From the NCBI GenBank assembly GCA_934569425.1, contig CAKTKM010000030.1, positions 1 through 12,837 of the forward strand: a stretch of 12,837 bases of DNA, read 5' to 3'. Shown in pieces: positions 1 to 7,044 of the stretch. Positions within the stretch are counted from its first letter, which is position 1. Each line of letters starts with the position of its first letter. This stretch comes from an uncultured Oscillospiraceae bacterium (lineage in GTDB: Bacteria > Bacillota > Clostridia > Oscillospirales > Oscillospiraceae). The notes below the pieces were generated by a model. It did no database searches, was not told the DNA's origin, and was given only the letters and a program-made list of their open reading frames with translations. The position numbers and the translations under genes are program-made.

Positions 1-629
1 TCCAGCACGCAGATGCACGCACCGATCACCTCCCGCAGGTTGTGGGGCGGGATATTGGTGGCCATACCCACGGCGATACCGCTGGAGCCGTTTACCAGCA
101 GGTTGGGGAACCGGCAGGGCAGTACGCGGGGCTCCTTCCGGCTTTCGTCAAAGTTGGGATCCCAGTCTACGGTGTCCTTTTCAATGTCCCGCAGCATTTC
201 ATTGGAGATTTTGGAAAGGCGCGCTTCCGTATAACGGTAGGCAGCGGGGGGATCGCCATCCACGGAACCGAAGTTGCCGTGACCGTCCACCAGCATATAG
301 CGCATGGAGAAATTCTGCGCCAAACGCACCAGTGCGTCGTACACAGAGGCGTCACCATGGGGATGATAGCGTCCCAGCACGTCACCCACGCAGGTGGCGG
401 ACTTCTTAAAGGGCTTATCACTGGTAAGATTATCCTCGTACATGGCGTACAGAATACGCCTGTGTACGGGCTTGAGACCATCACGCACATCCGGCAGGGC
501 GCGGCCCACGATAACGGACATGGCATATTCGATATAGGACTTCTCCATTTCCGGCACCAGCGGGGATTCCACAATATGCTGGTTCGGGAAGCGGATCTCC
601 TCAGGATCGTATTGGGGCTTTTTACTCAT
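1..629 (-). CDS. gyrA: DNA gyrase subunit A (N-terminal part, cut by the window edge)
   Basis: GyrA is the DNA-cleaving subunit of gyrase, which with GyrB introduces negative supercoils ahead of replication forks. The 209 visible codons (start [10 protein letters not shown]) cover the start of the breakage-reunion domain. They include the segment around [17 protein letters not shown], the quinolone-determining region ([13 protein letters not shown], residues 86-98) and the catalytic tyrosine in RYTEARL (Tyr133, equivalent to E. coli Tyr122). The frame stays open to base 1, so the gene continues outside. The ATG at 627-629 follows an AAAGGAGGG ribosome binding site and lies 16 nt after the gyrB stop, so the two subunits are probably co-transcribed. 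The position equivalent to E. coli Ser83 is Ala94, followed by Ser95, the same arrangement known from mycobacterial GyrA. Confidence 0.97.
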   Translation of the reverse strand, partial: MSKKPQYDPEEIRFPNQHIVESPLVPEMEKSYIEYAMSVIVGRALPDVRDGLKPVHRRILYAMYEDNLTSDKPFKKSATCVGDVLGRYHPHGDASVYDALVRLAQNFSMRYMLVDGHGNFGSVDGDPPAAYRYTEARLSKISNEMLRDIEKDTVDWDPNFDESRKEPRVLPCRFPNLLVNGSSGIAVGMATNIPPHNLREVIGACICVL

Positions 630-645
630 CTGTTTCAGCCCTCCT

Positions 646-2583
646 TTAATAATCCAGATTCACGGCATACTGCGCCTTACGCTCGATAAACTCCTTGCGG
701 GGCTCCACCTTTTCTCCCATAAGAACCGTAAAGGTGGCGTCGGCCTTCACCGCGTCGTCCAGCGTGATGCGGCGCAGGGTGCGGGTAGTCGGATCCATGG
801 TGGTCTCCCACAGCTCGTGGGCGTCCATCTCACCCAGACCCTTGAACCGGCTGATGTTGATGACCACATTGGGATTCCCGCCCCGCATCTCGGCAGAAAT
901 GCGGTCACGCTCCTCATCGGAATAAGCCACGCGGGTGGCCTTGCCCCGGCTCAGCTTATAGAGGGGCGGCACAGCGGAATAGACATAGCCCTCTTCAATA
1001 AGGGGACGCATATACCGGAAAAAGAATGTCAGCAGCAGCGTGCGGATATGGGCGCCGTCCACATCGGCATCGGCCATAATGATGATCTTGTGATACCGCA
1101 GCTTGTTCTCATCGAATTCCTCGCCGATGCCGGCGCCCAGCGCGATGATCACCGGTTGCAGCTTGTCGTTGCCGTAGACCTTGTCCACGCGGGCCTTCTC
1201 CACGTTCAGCATCTTGCCCCACAGCGGCAGGATCGCCTGAAAGCGGCTGTCCCGCCCCGCCGTGGCGCTGCCTCCTGCGGAGTCGCCCTCGACGATATAA
1301 AGCTCTGTCAGCTCCGGATTGTTCTCGTTGCAGTCCCGCAGCTTATCCGGCATGGCCGCGCCGCCCAGCACCGTCTTGCGGCGAATGGACTCCCGCGCTT
1401 TTCTTGCCGCCTCCCGGGCGCGGTTGGCAGTCATGGCCTTGTCCAGAATGGTGCGGCCCACCGCCGGATGCTCCTCCAAATAGGCGGAGAGCTGGTCGGA
1501 GACAATGCCGTCCACCAGCGTGCGGATATAGGCGTTGCCCAGCTTGGCCTTGGTCTGCCCCTCAAACTGCGCCTCTGTCAGCTTTACGGAAATGACGGCG
1601 GTGATCCCTTCCCGCACGTCCTCGCCGGAGACCTTGTCTCCCTCTTTGATCATGCCGTACTTCATGCCGTAGGCATTCAATACCCTTGTCAGCGCCGCCT
1701 TGAAGCCGGTCTCATGCATACCGCCCTCCGGGGTATGGATGTCGTTGGCAAAGGACACCAGCGTTTCATTATATCCGTCGTGATACTGCATGGCGATCTC
1801 GGCGGTGGCGTCACCCTTGGCGCCGGAGAGGTAAATGACCTCCTCGTGAATGGGTGTTTTGTTGCGGTTGATATACGTCACAAACTCCCGGATACCGCCC
1901 TCGTAGCGCATGGTCTCGGACTGCTCCTGTCCCGGACGGGCATCGGTAATGGTGATACGCAGTCCCGCGTTCAAAAACGCCTGCTCCCGCATACGGGTGT
2001 GCAGCGTCTCGTAGTCATACTCCAGCGTGTCGAACATCTCGCCGTCGGGCTTGAAGGTAACGGTAGTTCCGGTATGGTCGGTCTCGCCGATCCTCTTCAT
2101 CTCAGAGGTGATATGGCCGCGGGAGAATTTCATCTCGTAGATGTGGCCGTCCTTGTGTACCTGTACCTCCAGCCATTCGCTGAGGGCGTTGACCACGGAG
2201 GCGCCCACGCCGTGCAGGCCGCCGGACACCTTATAGCCGCCGCCGCCGAATTTTCCGCCGGCATGCAGTACGGTAAATACCACCTCCAGCGCGGGACGGC
2301 CGGTCTGCTTCTGTATGTCCACGGGAATACCACGGCCATTGTCGGTAACGGTAATGGTATTGCCCTCGTTGATGGTCACCGTGATGTCGGTGCAATAGCC
2401 TGCCAGCGCCTCGTCAATGGCGTTGTCCACGATCTCATATACCAGATGATGCAGGCCGCTGGCGCTGGTGGAACCGATATACATACCCGGCCGTTTGCGT
2501 ACTGCCTCCAGCCCCTCTAAAACCTGGATCTCCGAGGCGTCGTATTCCGTTTCCACATGGGTGACGTTTTCAAATTCAGACAT
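646..2583 (-). CDS. gyrB: DNA gyrase subunit B
   Basis: GyrB is the ATPase subunit of gyrase. The protein is 645 residues, normal for the Gram-positive short form, which lacks the insert seen in E. coli. The GHKL ATPase domain is at the N-terminus: EIVDN at 50-54 with the catalytic Glu and Mg-binding Asn, DNGRGIP from Asp81, and GGLHGVG at 121-127. The transducer domain follows, then the TOPRIM domain with EGDSAGG starting at Glu432 and metal-binding DADVD at 505-509. The end carries RFKGLGEMD and the usual C-terminal tail, NLDY. The start chosen is the ATG at 2581-2583, behind AGAGGAG. An upstream in-frame start at 2745 would add 54 residues unlike GyrB and overlap remB. The gene lies 32 nt after remB and 16 nt before gyrA. 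Confidence 0.98.
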   Translation of the reverse strand: MSEFENVTHVETEYDASEIQVLEGLEAVRKRPGMYIGSTSASGLHHLVYEIVDNAIDEALAGYCTDITVTINEGNTITVTDNGRGIPVDIQKQTGRPALEVVFTVLHAGGKFGGGGYKVSGGLHGVGASVVNALSEWLEVQVHKDGHIYEMKFSRGHITSEMKRIGETDHTGTTVTFKPDGEMFDTLEYDYETLHTRMREQAFLNAGLRITITDARPGQEQSETMRYEGGIREFVTYINRNKTPIHEEVIYLSGAKGDATAEIAMQYHDGYNETLVSFANDIHTPEGGMHETGFKAALTRVLNAYGMKYGMIKEGDKVSGEDVREGITAVISVKLTEAQFEGQTKAKLGNAYIRTLVDGIVSDQLSAYLEEHPAVGRTILDKAMTANRAREAARKARESIRRKTVLGGAAMPDKLRDCNENNPELTELYIVEGDSAGGSATAGRDSRFQAILPLWGKMLNVEKARVDKVYGNDKLQPVIIALGAGIGEEFDENKLRYHKIIIMADADVDGAHIRTLLLTFFFRYMRPLIEEGYVYSAVPPLYKLSRGKATRVAYSDEERDRISAEMRGGNPNVVINISRFKGLGEMDAHELWETTMDPTTRTLRRITLDDAVKADATFTVLMGEKVEPRKEFIERKAQYAVNLDY

Positions 2584-2615
2584 AGTGTATTCTCCTCTTT
2601 TAAGAAGGGATTTGC

Positions 2616-2888
2616 TTATTCCAACTCTTCTCTCCAGCTCTCCGCCCGCTTTTGTAGCGTGGCGGTGTTCAGCTGGGAAAGATAGACGATCTGCCTGTGA
2701 TAGGGATGGTCGCACAGCAGGAAGGAACGTGGAATATCCTCGCACACGGAGATGACCTGTCCTTCCGCCTCGGCGTTGTCCAGAAAGCGGCGGGTGTGCT
2801 TGGAATACGTTGTGTTATCCAGATCAAAAATACCGATGATCCGCCGATCCTCCACGGTGACACTTTGTCCGATGTGCAGATAGGGCAT
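2616..2888 (-). CDS. remB: RemB-like regulator (DUF370, extracellular matrix regulator family)
   Basis: This small protein of 90 residues starts MPYLHIGQSV. It shares with B. subtilis RemB (YaaB) the N-terminal pattern YLHIG, then IIGIFDLD around residues 18-25, and later QIVYLSQLNTATLQKRA, which corresponds to the family's 'YYSPLSSSTLKKRA' segment. It also sits exactly where remB sits in Bacillus, between recF and gyrB. The related RemA protein is a DNA-binding activator of matrix genes; what RemB binds is less clear, and its target here is unknown. The start is the ATG at 2886-2888, which shares one base with the recF stop (TGATG) and lies 7 nt behind GGAGG. A GTG one codon earlier is possible but too close to that site. 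It is likely translated by coupling to recF. Confidence 0.85.
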   Translation of the reverse strand: MPYLHIGQSVTVEDRRIIGIFDLDNTTYSKHTRRFLDNAEAEGQVISVCEDIPRSFLLCDHPYHRQIVYLSQLNTATLQKRAESWREELE

Positions 2889-3991
2889 CACAGCACCTCC
2901 CCGTTTTTCACATGAAACACCTTTCCGGTCAGCAGGGTATCCAGCCGGTCGTTTTCACAGCAGGTGATAAATACCTGTCCGCCGGCAATGCGGTTGAGCA
3001 CATACTCCTGCCGCAGGGGATCCAGCTCGCTGAGAACATCATCCAACAGCATAACCGGGTACTCCCCAAAGGTGTCCTTATGGATCTCCCGCTCCGCCAG
3101 CTTCAGCGCCAGCGCAGCGGTACGCACCTGCCCCTGCGAGCAGAACTGCCGCGCGGCGCGGCCATTCACGGAAACAAGAATATCATCCTTATGCGGTCCA
3201 CTGAGACACAGTCTTGATGCCAGCTCCGCGGCATAATGGCTCCGCTGATGCTCTGCCAGCTGCGCCGCCACGGCGGCAGTATCCGCCAACGGATCGGTCA
3301 CGGTTTTCACCGTCTGATAAACCAAGGACAGCTCCTCCCGTCCGCCGCTGCACTCGCTGTGCGCCTGCGCGGCGTATTGCCGCAGCTTTTCGCAGAAAGC
3401 AGCGCGGTAACGGATCAGCACCGCGCCCACCTGGATCATCCTGTGATTGAACTCCGGCAGGGTATCCAGCAGAGCGGGATAGTCCTCGCTGTCCCGCAGG
3501 ATCCGGGTCTTGTGGTCGTACAATCTGCCATACTCCGCCAGCGCCTCTGCATAGCGGGGACGAAGCTGACACAGGGAGAGATCCATAAACCGCCGCCTTG
3601 CGGCGGCGCCGTCACGGATCAGAAACAGATCCTCCGGCGCGAAGAACACCGTGTGCAGCACATCACTGAGAGCCACGGCGTTTTTCGCCGCCACACCGTT
3701 GACCGTCATTTTCCGTTTCTTGCCGCGGTTCAACTCGATACGGGTCAGAAATTCTCTCTCCCGGGACAGCACATGACCCTCCAATACCGCGCCGGCGGCG
3801 TCAAAACCGATCAGCTCACGGTCAGTGTGGGTGCGGGGCGACTTTCCGCAGGAAAGGTAAACGATGGCCTCCAGAAGATTCGTCTTGCCCTGGGCGTTTT
3901 CCCCGTAGATCACGTTGCAGGCGGGATCAAAGGTCAGACTCTGGTATTGATAGTTCCGAAAGCCCGACACATGCAGCTCATTGATCCGCAT
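2888..3991 (-). CDS. recF: DNA replication/repair protein RecF
   Basis: RecF is an SMC/ABC-type ATPase that, with RecO and RecR, loads RecA at gapped DNA and helps restart stalled forks. The protein is 367 residues, a usual length. Walker A is GENAQGKT at 30-37, preceded by the typical MRINELHVSGFRNY start. The family's signature LSGPHKDD and the FCSQGQ segment lie in the second half, and Walker B is VMLLDDVLSELD from about residue 313. The start is the ATG at 3989-3991, where similarity begins. It overlaps the end of yaaA by 14 nt and has no obvious Shine-Dalgarno sequence, so translation probably depends on coupling to yaaA. An upstream start at 4063 would add 24 unrelated residues that only shadow yaaA. 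Confidence 0.97.
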   Translation of the reverse strand: MRINELHVSGFRNYQYQSLTFDPACNVIYGENAQGKTNLLEAIVYLSCGKSPRTHTDRELIGFDAAGAVLEGHVLSREREFLTRIELNRGKKRKMTVNGVAAKNAVALSDVLHTVFFAPEDLFLIRDGAAARRRFMDLSLCQLRPRYAEALAEYGRLYDHKTRILRDSEDYPALLDTLPEFNHRMIQVGAVLIRYRAAFCEKLRQYAAQAHSECSGGREELSLVYQTVKTVTDPLADTAAVAAQLAEHQRSHYAAELASRLCLSGPHKDDILVSVNGRAARQFCSQGQVRTAALALKLAEREIHKDTFGEYPVMLLDDVLSELDPLRQEYVLNRIAGGQVFITCCENDRLDTLLTGKVFHVKNGEVL

Positions 3992-4196
3992 ACTGTACGG
4001 CCAGCGTTTTGCCGCCGAAGCCCACCGTGTCGCCGGGACGCAGCTTCTTTCCCCGCTGGACACAGACCTCGCCGTTGACGGTAACGGCGCCTTCCTGGAT
4101 CAGGATCTTTGCCTCGCCGCCGGTATAAACCAGACCGGACAGCTTCAAAAGATCCTGCAGCTTGATAAATTCCGTCGTAATGGTGATCGTTTCCAT
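3978..4196 (-). CDS. yaaA: S4-domain RNA-binding protein YaaA
   Basis: This 72-residue protein is almost entirely one S4-like RNA-binding domain: ITTEFIKLQDLLKLSGLVYTGGEAK, then IQEGAVTVNGE, then RGKKLRPGDTV. Proteins of this YaaA/YbcJ type are found between dnaN and recF across Firmicutes. In B. subtilis the homologue has been linked to ribosome assembly, but its precise role is not settled. The ATG at 4194-4196 follows AGAGGA with a 6-nt gap and lies 14 nt after the dnaN stop. Its last codons overlap the start of recF, which lacks its own strong ribosome binding site. The name describes position and family, not a proven function. Confidence 0.93.
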   Translation of the reverse strand: METITITTEFIKLQDLLKLSGLVYTGGEAKILIQEGAVTVNGEVCVQRGKKLRPGDTVGFGGKTLAVQYADQ

Positions 4197-4210
4197 AGCT
4201 TTTCCTCTAC

Positions 4211-5323
4211 TTACTGTGTTTTCAGTCTCACCGGCAGCACCATATACAGGAAGCTGTCGCTGCCGTCGGTAGGCGTGATCACACAGGGTGAAATATTGGT
4301 GTTCAGGGCAAAGCGCACCTCCTCAGCGGGGGCATAGCGCAGCGCCTCCATCAAATAGCGGTTGTTGAAGCCAATCTCAAGACCCTTTCCGTCTCCCTTT
4401 GTGGGGCAGATGTCCTTGGCCTCTCCGTTTCCGGTGCGGGCGCTGAGATAGACGCGATCCGCGTCAAATACGCAGCGCACAGGGCTCTTCAGCTTCTCGC
4501 TGATCACCACGGACACGCGGTCAAGACTCCGCAGCAGCGCGCTGCTTTCCACCTCCACCAACAAGGGATTGTTCTTGGGAATGGCATTGCGGTAATCCAG
4601 AAAATCTCCCTCAAGCCTGCGGCAGATCAGCTGGGTATTGCCGGCGGAAAAGAGGATATGCCGCTTACCGCAGGTCACCTGAATCATATCCTCCGTATCG
4701 GTACAGATGTTTTCCACTTCCTTCAGCGCATTGCCGGGCGCCACGAACCGGAAGGTTCCGCCCTCCAGCTTTTCCAGCGGCTCCCGCCGCAGCGCCAGAC
4801 GGAAGCCGTCCACCGCCACCATGGTAAGCCCATCGTCGTCGATCTCAAACAGGGAACCGGTATGAATGGGACGGCTCTCGTTGGTGGAGACGGCAAAGGC
4901 CGTCTGGGCGATCATGGCCTTCAGCATCCGCTGCTGCAGCGATACGGCGTACTGGTCGTCTACCTCCGGCAGCTCGGGATAGTCATCGGCGGACAGTCCC
5001 AAAATATCAAAGCTGGCGTCGCCGCAGCTGAGATGGACCATCAGCTTCTCATCGGCAGAGAAAACGATCATATCGTCTGGCATACGGCGGATAATATCGC
5101 CGAACAGCCGGGCGTTCAGCACGATGCGTCCCGCCTCCTGCACATCGGCCTCCACAGTGGTGCGGATCCCGGTCTGTGTATTATAGCCGGACAGCTTCAG
5201 TATGTCGTTTGCCTCCAGCAGCAGGCCCTCCAGCGCCGGAATAGAGCTTTTTGCCGAAACGGCGCGGCTTGCGGTGGCTGCCGCTGCTTGCAGCAGCGCT
5301 TTTTCGCAGGTGAATCTCAGCAT
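4211..5323 (-). CDS. dnaN: DNA polymerase III subunit beta (sliding clamp)
   Basis: The beta clamp is a ring-shaped dimer that tethers replicative DNA polymerase and many partner proteins to DNA. The protein is 370 residues with the three-domain clamp pattern. It starts MLRFTCEKALLQAAAATASRAV, has SSIPALEGLLLEA early on, the middle-domain LEGDFLDYRNAIPKN segment (family LEG-F-DY--vIP), and ends YMVLPVRLKTQ, the partner-binding C-terminal strand. The start is the ATG at 5321-5323, 8 nt behind AAGGA. An upstream start at 5365 would add 14 residues that are not clamp-like. It is the first gene downstream of the candidate origin and heads the dnaN-yaaA-recF-remB-gyrB-gyrA run. I see no convincing promoter of its own, so read-through from dnaA is possible. 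Confidence 0.98.
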   Translation of the reverse strand: MLRFTCEKALLQAAAATASRAVSAKSSIPALEGLLLEANDILKLSGYNTQTGIRTTVEADVQEAGRIVLNARLFGDIIRRMPDDMIVFSADEKLMVHLSCGDASFDILGLSADDYPELPEVDDQYAVSLQQRMLKAMIAQTAFAVSTNESRPIHTGSLFEIDDDGLTMVAVDGFRLALRREPLEKLEGGTFRFVAPGNALKEVENICTDTEDMIQVTCGKRHILFSAGNTQLICRRLEGDFLDYRNAIPKNNPLLVEVESSALLRSLDRVSVVISEKLKSPVRCVFDADRVYLSARTGNGEAKDICPTKGDGKGLEIGFNNRYLMEALRYAPAEEVRFALNTNISPCVITPTDGSDSFLYMVLPVRLKTQ

Positions 5324-5344
5324 ATGCGATCCTTTCCTGTTGTG

Positions 5345-5364
5345 TGCTTCCTGAAAAAGAAGCA
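5345..5364 (-). repeat. Short inverted repeat in the dnaN leader
   Basis: TGCTTC and GAAGCA form a perfect 6-bp inverted repeat around an 8-nt spacer. In RNA it can grow by two pairs, one of them a G-U wobble. It lies between the AT-rich unwinding region and the dnaN ribosome binding site, so it could fold in the dnaN mRNA leader or extrude beside the origin. There is no T-tract, so it is not a terminator. Confidence 0.4.
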
Positions 5365-5410
5365 TATTTTATGAAAACACAACATAATAATATCTTTTTA
5401 TAGTCATATT
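5365..5410. other. AT-rich DNA unwinding element candidate
   Basis: 39 of 46 bases are A or T, in a genome segment that is otherwise clearly GC-rich. It directly adjoins the DnaA-box cluster on the dnaN side, where B. subtilis melts its origin. The function is inferred from composition and position. Confidence 0.7.
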
Positions 5411-5575
5411 AGCCGTAGAAGAAAGAAAAGTGGAAAACTCCCTCAAACCCGCTGTTTTCCGTCCTTTTTTTTCCACGGAGCCAGGTAAAAAACGACAGCT
5501 TCTTTCCACAGGTTTTTCCGTGCTTCTTCTTTTTCACACTGTTTCCACAAGGAATCCACAAAAAATGTGGAACGG

Positions 5576-6889
5576 TTATTGCTTTGCGTTGATGTTGGTG
5601 GTGATCTCCTTCACCGTCTCGGCAAAGGCGGGATCGGAGCGCATTTGTCCCTCCACCTTATCCAGACTGTAAAGCACTGTGGTATGGTCGCGGCCGCCGA
5701 ACACGTTTCCGATGTCCTGTGTGGACATTTTGGTAAGACGGCGGATCAGATACATGGCGATCTGACGGGCATTGACCACGTTGCGGCTGCGGCTCTGTCC
5801 CTGCAGCGCATCCGGCTCCAGTTCGAAATACTTGGCAATATATTCGATGATGTTCTCCGGCGTGGGCATGTATTCGTTGTTGTTTTTGACCACATCCTCC
5901 AGCGCCTTCATAATGGCCTCTTCATCCATAACGCCCATCAGGTCGCTGTAGGCGAGGATCTTGTTCAGCACGCCCTCGATCTGCCGCACGTTGGCCGTGA
6001 CATTTTCGGCGATCATGCTGGAGATGCGATCCGGCAGATTGATGCTCAGAAGCGCGGCTTTGTTGCGGATGATGGCAAGACGTGTTTCGTAGTCAGGCGG
6101 CTCGACGTCCACCATCAGGCCCCACTCAAAACGGGTCCGCAGGCGGTCCTCCAGCTGGGTCATTTCCTTGGGCGGACGGTCGGAGGTCAGCACGATCTGC
6201 CGTCCGGACTCATACAGGGAATTGAAGGTGTGAAAGAATTCCTCCTGCGTCTGCTTTTTTCCGGCGATAAATTGAATATCGTCCACCAGCAGCAGATCCT
6301 CGCTTTGGTATTTCTCCCGGAATTCCGAGGTAGTACCGCCCCGGATGGCTTCGATCAGGTCATTGGTGAATTCCACGCCCTTCACCAGTACGATGTGGCT
6401 CTCCGGCCGCAGCCGCTTCGTCTGCCGGGCAATGGCGTGCAGCAGGTGGGTCTTGCCCAGACCGCTGTCTCCATAGATGAAAAGAGGATTGAAGGCGCCT
6501 GCCGGTTTTTCCGCCACGCTGCGGGCGGCGGCATAAGCCATCTTGTTTTGCGGACCTACTACATACGTCTCAAAGGTAAAGGCCTCACTCTCCGACAGTG
6601 TATCCGGGTGATCGGGGCGCACACCGTGATAGGCGGACAGCTGCTCGTCGTCCAGCAGCTTGATCTCCAGATCACAGGAAAAAATATCCCGCAGCGCCTC
6701 CTTGATCTGTGTAGTAAAGCGTTTCTCGATGGTATTTTTTTTGAACACATTGCCGCAGTGCAGCACCAGTGCCGAATCCTCCATGGTCACCACAGATACT
6801 TCATCAAACCATGTATTGATCGTGGTGTCGGACAGCTGCTTTTTCAGCCGGTCAAGTACGGTTTTCCATACATCGGACAGTGAATTCAT
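5576..6889 (-). CDS. dnaA: Chromosomal replication initiator protein DnaA
   Basis: DnaA is the AAA+ ATPase that binds DnaA boxes and melts the origin. The protein is 437 residues, and all four domains can be seen. Domain I (about 1-75) is the DnaB/partner interaction part, with TWFDEV. A short domain II linker (about 80-103) follows. The AAA+ core has Walker A GDSGLGKT at 140-147, Walker B LLLVDD at 199-204 and the RLRTRFEWG arginine region near 249. The C-terminal DNA-binding domain carries the signature FGGRDHTTV at 397-405. The ATG at 6887-6889 follows GGGAG. The gene is transcribed toward the candidate origin, has a plausible promoter at 6936-6964, and has one DnaA-box-like site in its own leader, which suggests autoregulation. 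Confidence 0.98.
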   Translation of the reverse strand: MNSLSDVWKTVLDRLKKQLSDTTINTWFDEVSVVTMEDSALVLHCGNVFKKNTIEKRFTTQIKEALRDIFSCDLEIKLLDDEQLSAYHGVRPDHPDTLSESEAFTFETYVVGPQNKMAYAAARSVAEKPAGAFNPLFIYGDSGLGKTHLLHAIARQTKRLRPESHIVLVKGVEFTNDLIEAIRGGTTSEFREKYQSEDLLLVDDIQFIAGKKQTQEEFFHTFNSLYESGRQIVLTSDRPPKEMTQLEDRLRTRFEWGLMVDVEPPDYETRLAIIRNKAALLSINLPDRISSMIAENVTANVRQIEGVLNKILAYSDLMGVMDEEAIMKALEDVVKNNNEYMPTPENIIEYIAKYFELEPDALQGQSRSRNVVNARQIAMYLIRRLTKMSTQDIGNVFGGRDHTTVLYSLDKVEGQMRSDPAFAETVKEITTNINAKQ

Positions 6890-6912
6890 TCCGCTTCTCC
6901 CTTTCCCTTATC

Positions 6913-6921
6913 TGTGGACAT
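6913..6921 (-). promoter_or_regulatory. DnaA-box-like site in the dnaA leader
   Basis: The minus strand reads ATGTCCACA, matching 7 of 9 positions of TTATCCACA. It lies just downstream of the predicted transcription start of dnaA, where bound DnaA could repress its own gene, as is known in several bacteria. It is a single site, so this is tentative. Confidence 0.45.
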
Positions 6922-6935
6922 ATTTCTCTTCTATA

Positions 6936-6964
6936 ATGATACCACAAAATTGCGGAAAAGTAAA
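6936..6964 (-). promoter_or_regulatory. Predicted sigma-A promoter of dnaA
   Basis: On the minus strand a -35 hexamer TTTACT (6959-6964) is followed by 17 nt and a -10 hexamer TATCAT (6936-6941). Transcription would start near 6929, giving a leader of about 40 nt before the dnaA ATG. The hexamers are imperfect, but the spacing is ideal and the surroundings are AT-rich. Confidence 0.6.
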
Positions 6965-6967
6965 GGA

Positions 6968-6990
6968 ATACTTATATATAGAATAAGTAT
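6968..6990. repeat. 8-bp inverted repeat upstream of the dnaA promoter
   Basis: ATACTTAT (6968-6975) and ATAAGTAT (6983-6990) are perfect inverted repeats around 7 nt of AT-rich spacer. They end 4 bp upstream of the predicted dnaA -35 box and begin next to the T-tract of the MATE terminator. The position suits an operator or an UP-like element; no known binding motif is recognised. Confidence 0.45.
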
Positions 6991-7021
6991 AAAAAAACCC
7001 TCCGCGCTGCAGCGCAGAGGG
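6990..7021 (-). terminator. Rho-independent terminator after the MATE gene
   Basis: On the minus strand a 10-bp stem (CCCTCTGCGC against GCGCGGAGGG, with one U-G wobble) closes a TGCA loop and is followed by seven T residues. It lies about 24 nt after the MATE stop codon and separates that gene's transcript from the dnaA promoter. Confidence 0.9.
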
Positions 7022-7044
7022 TCGGTATCCATATAGTCTTTTAT

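Larger units (their letters stand above)
5324..5575. other. Candidate replication origin (oriC) between dnaA and dnaN
   Basis: This non-coding gap holds a cluster of DnaA-box-like 9-mers (consensus TTATCCACA). Plus-strand sites are at 5469-5477, 5502-5510, 5530-5538, 5541-5549 and 5552-5560; minus-strand sites are at 5429-5437 and, more weakly, 5566-5574. Six of the seven match 7 of 9 positions and the last matches 6 of 9. Three plus-strand boxes start exactly 11 bp apart. Between the boxes and dnaN lies a stretch, 5365-5410, in which 39 of 46 bases are A or T, a likely DNA unwinding element. The order dnaA, boxes, AT-rich DNA, dnaN is that of the B. subtilis origin. Assignment as oriC is an inference from this layout. 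Confidence 0.85.

Noticed and set aside
817..2520. A 567-codon open frame on the plus strand opposite gyrB
   Set aside because: It is a shadow of gyrB, with no recognisable domains or plausible ribosome binding site.
2584..2745. N-terminal extension of GyrB by 54 residues
   Set aside because: The extension overlaps remB and is not GyrB-like, while the internal ATG at 2583 has a strong AGAGGAG site.
3590..3606. Perfect 7-bp GC palindrome CCGCCGC/GCGGCGG
   Set aside because: It lies inside recF over an Ala-Ala-Ala-Arg-Arg-Arg run and is explained by the codons used.
5567..6883. A 438-codon open frame on the plus strand opposite dnaA
   Set aside because: It covers dnaA almost exactly, as expected for a codon-bias shadow, and its protein resembles nothing known.
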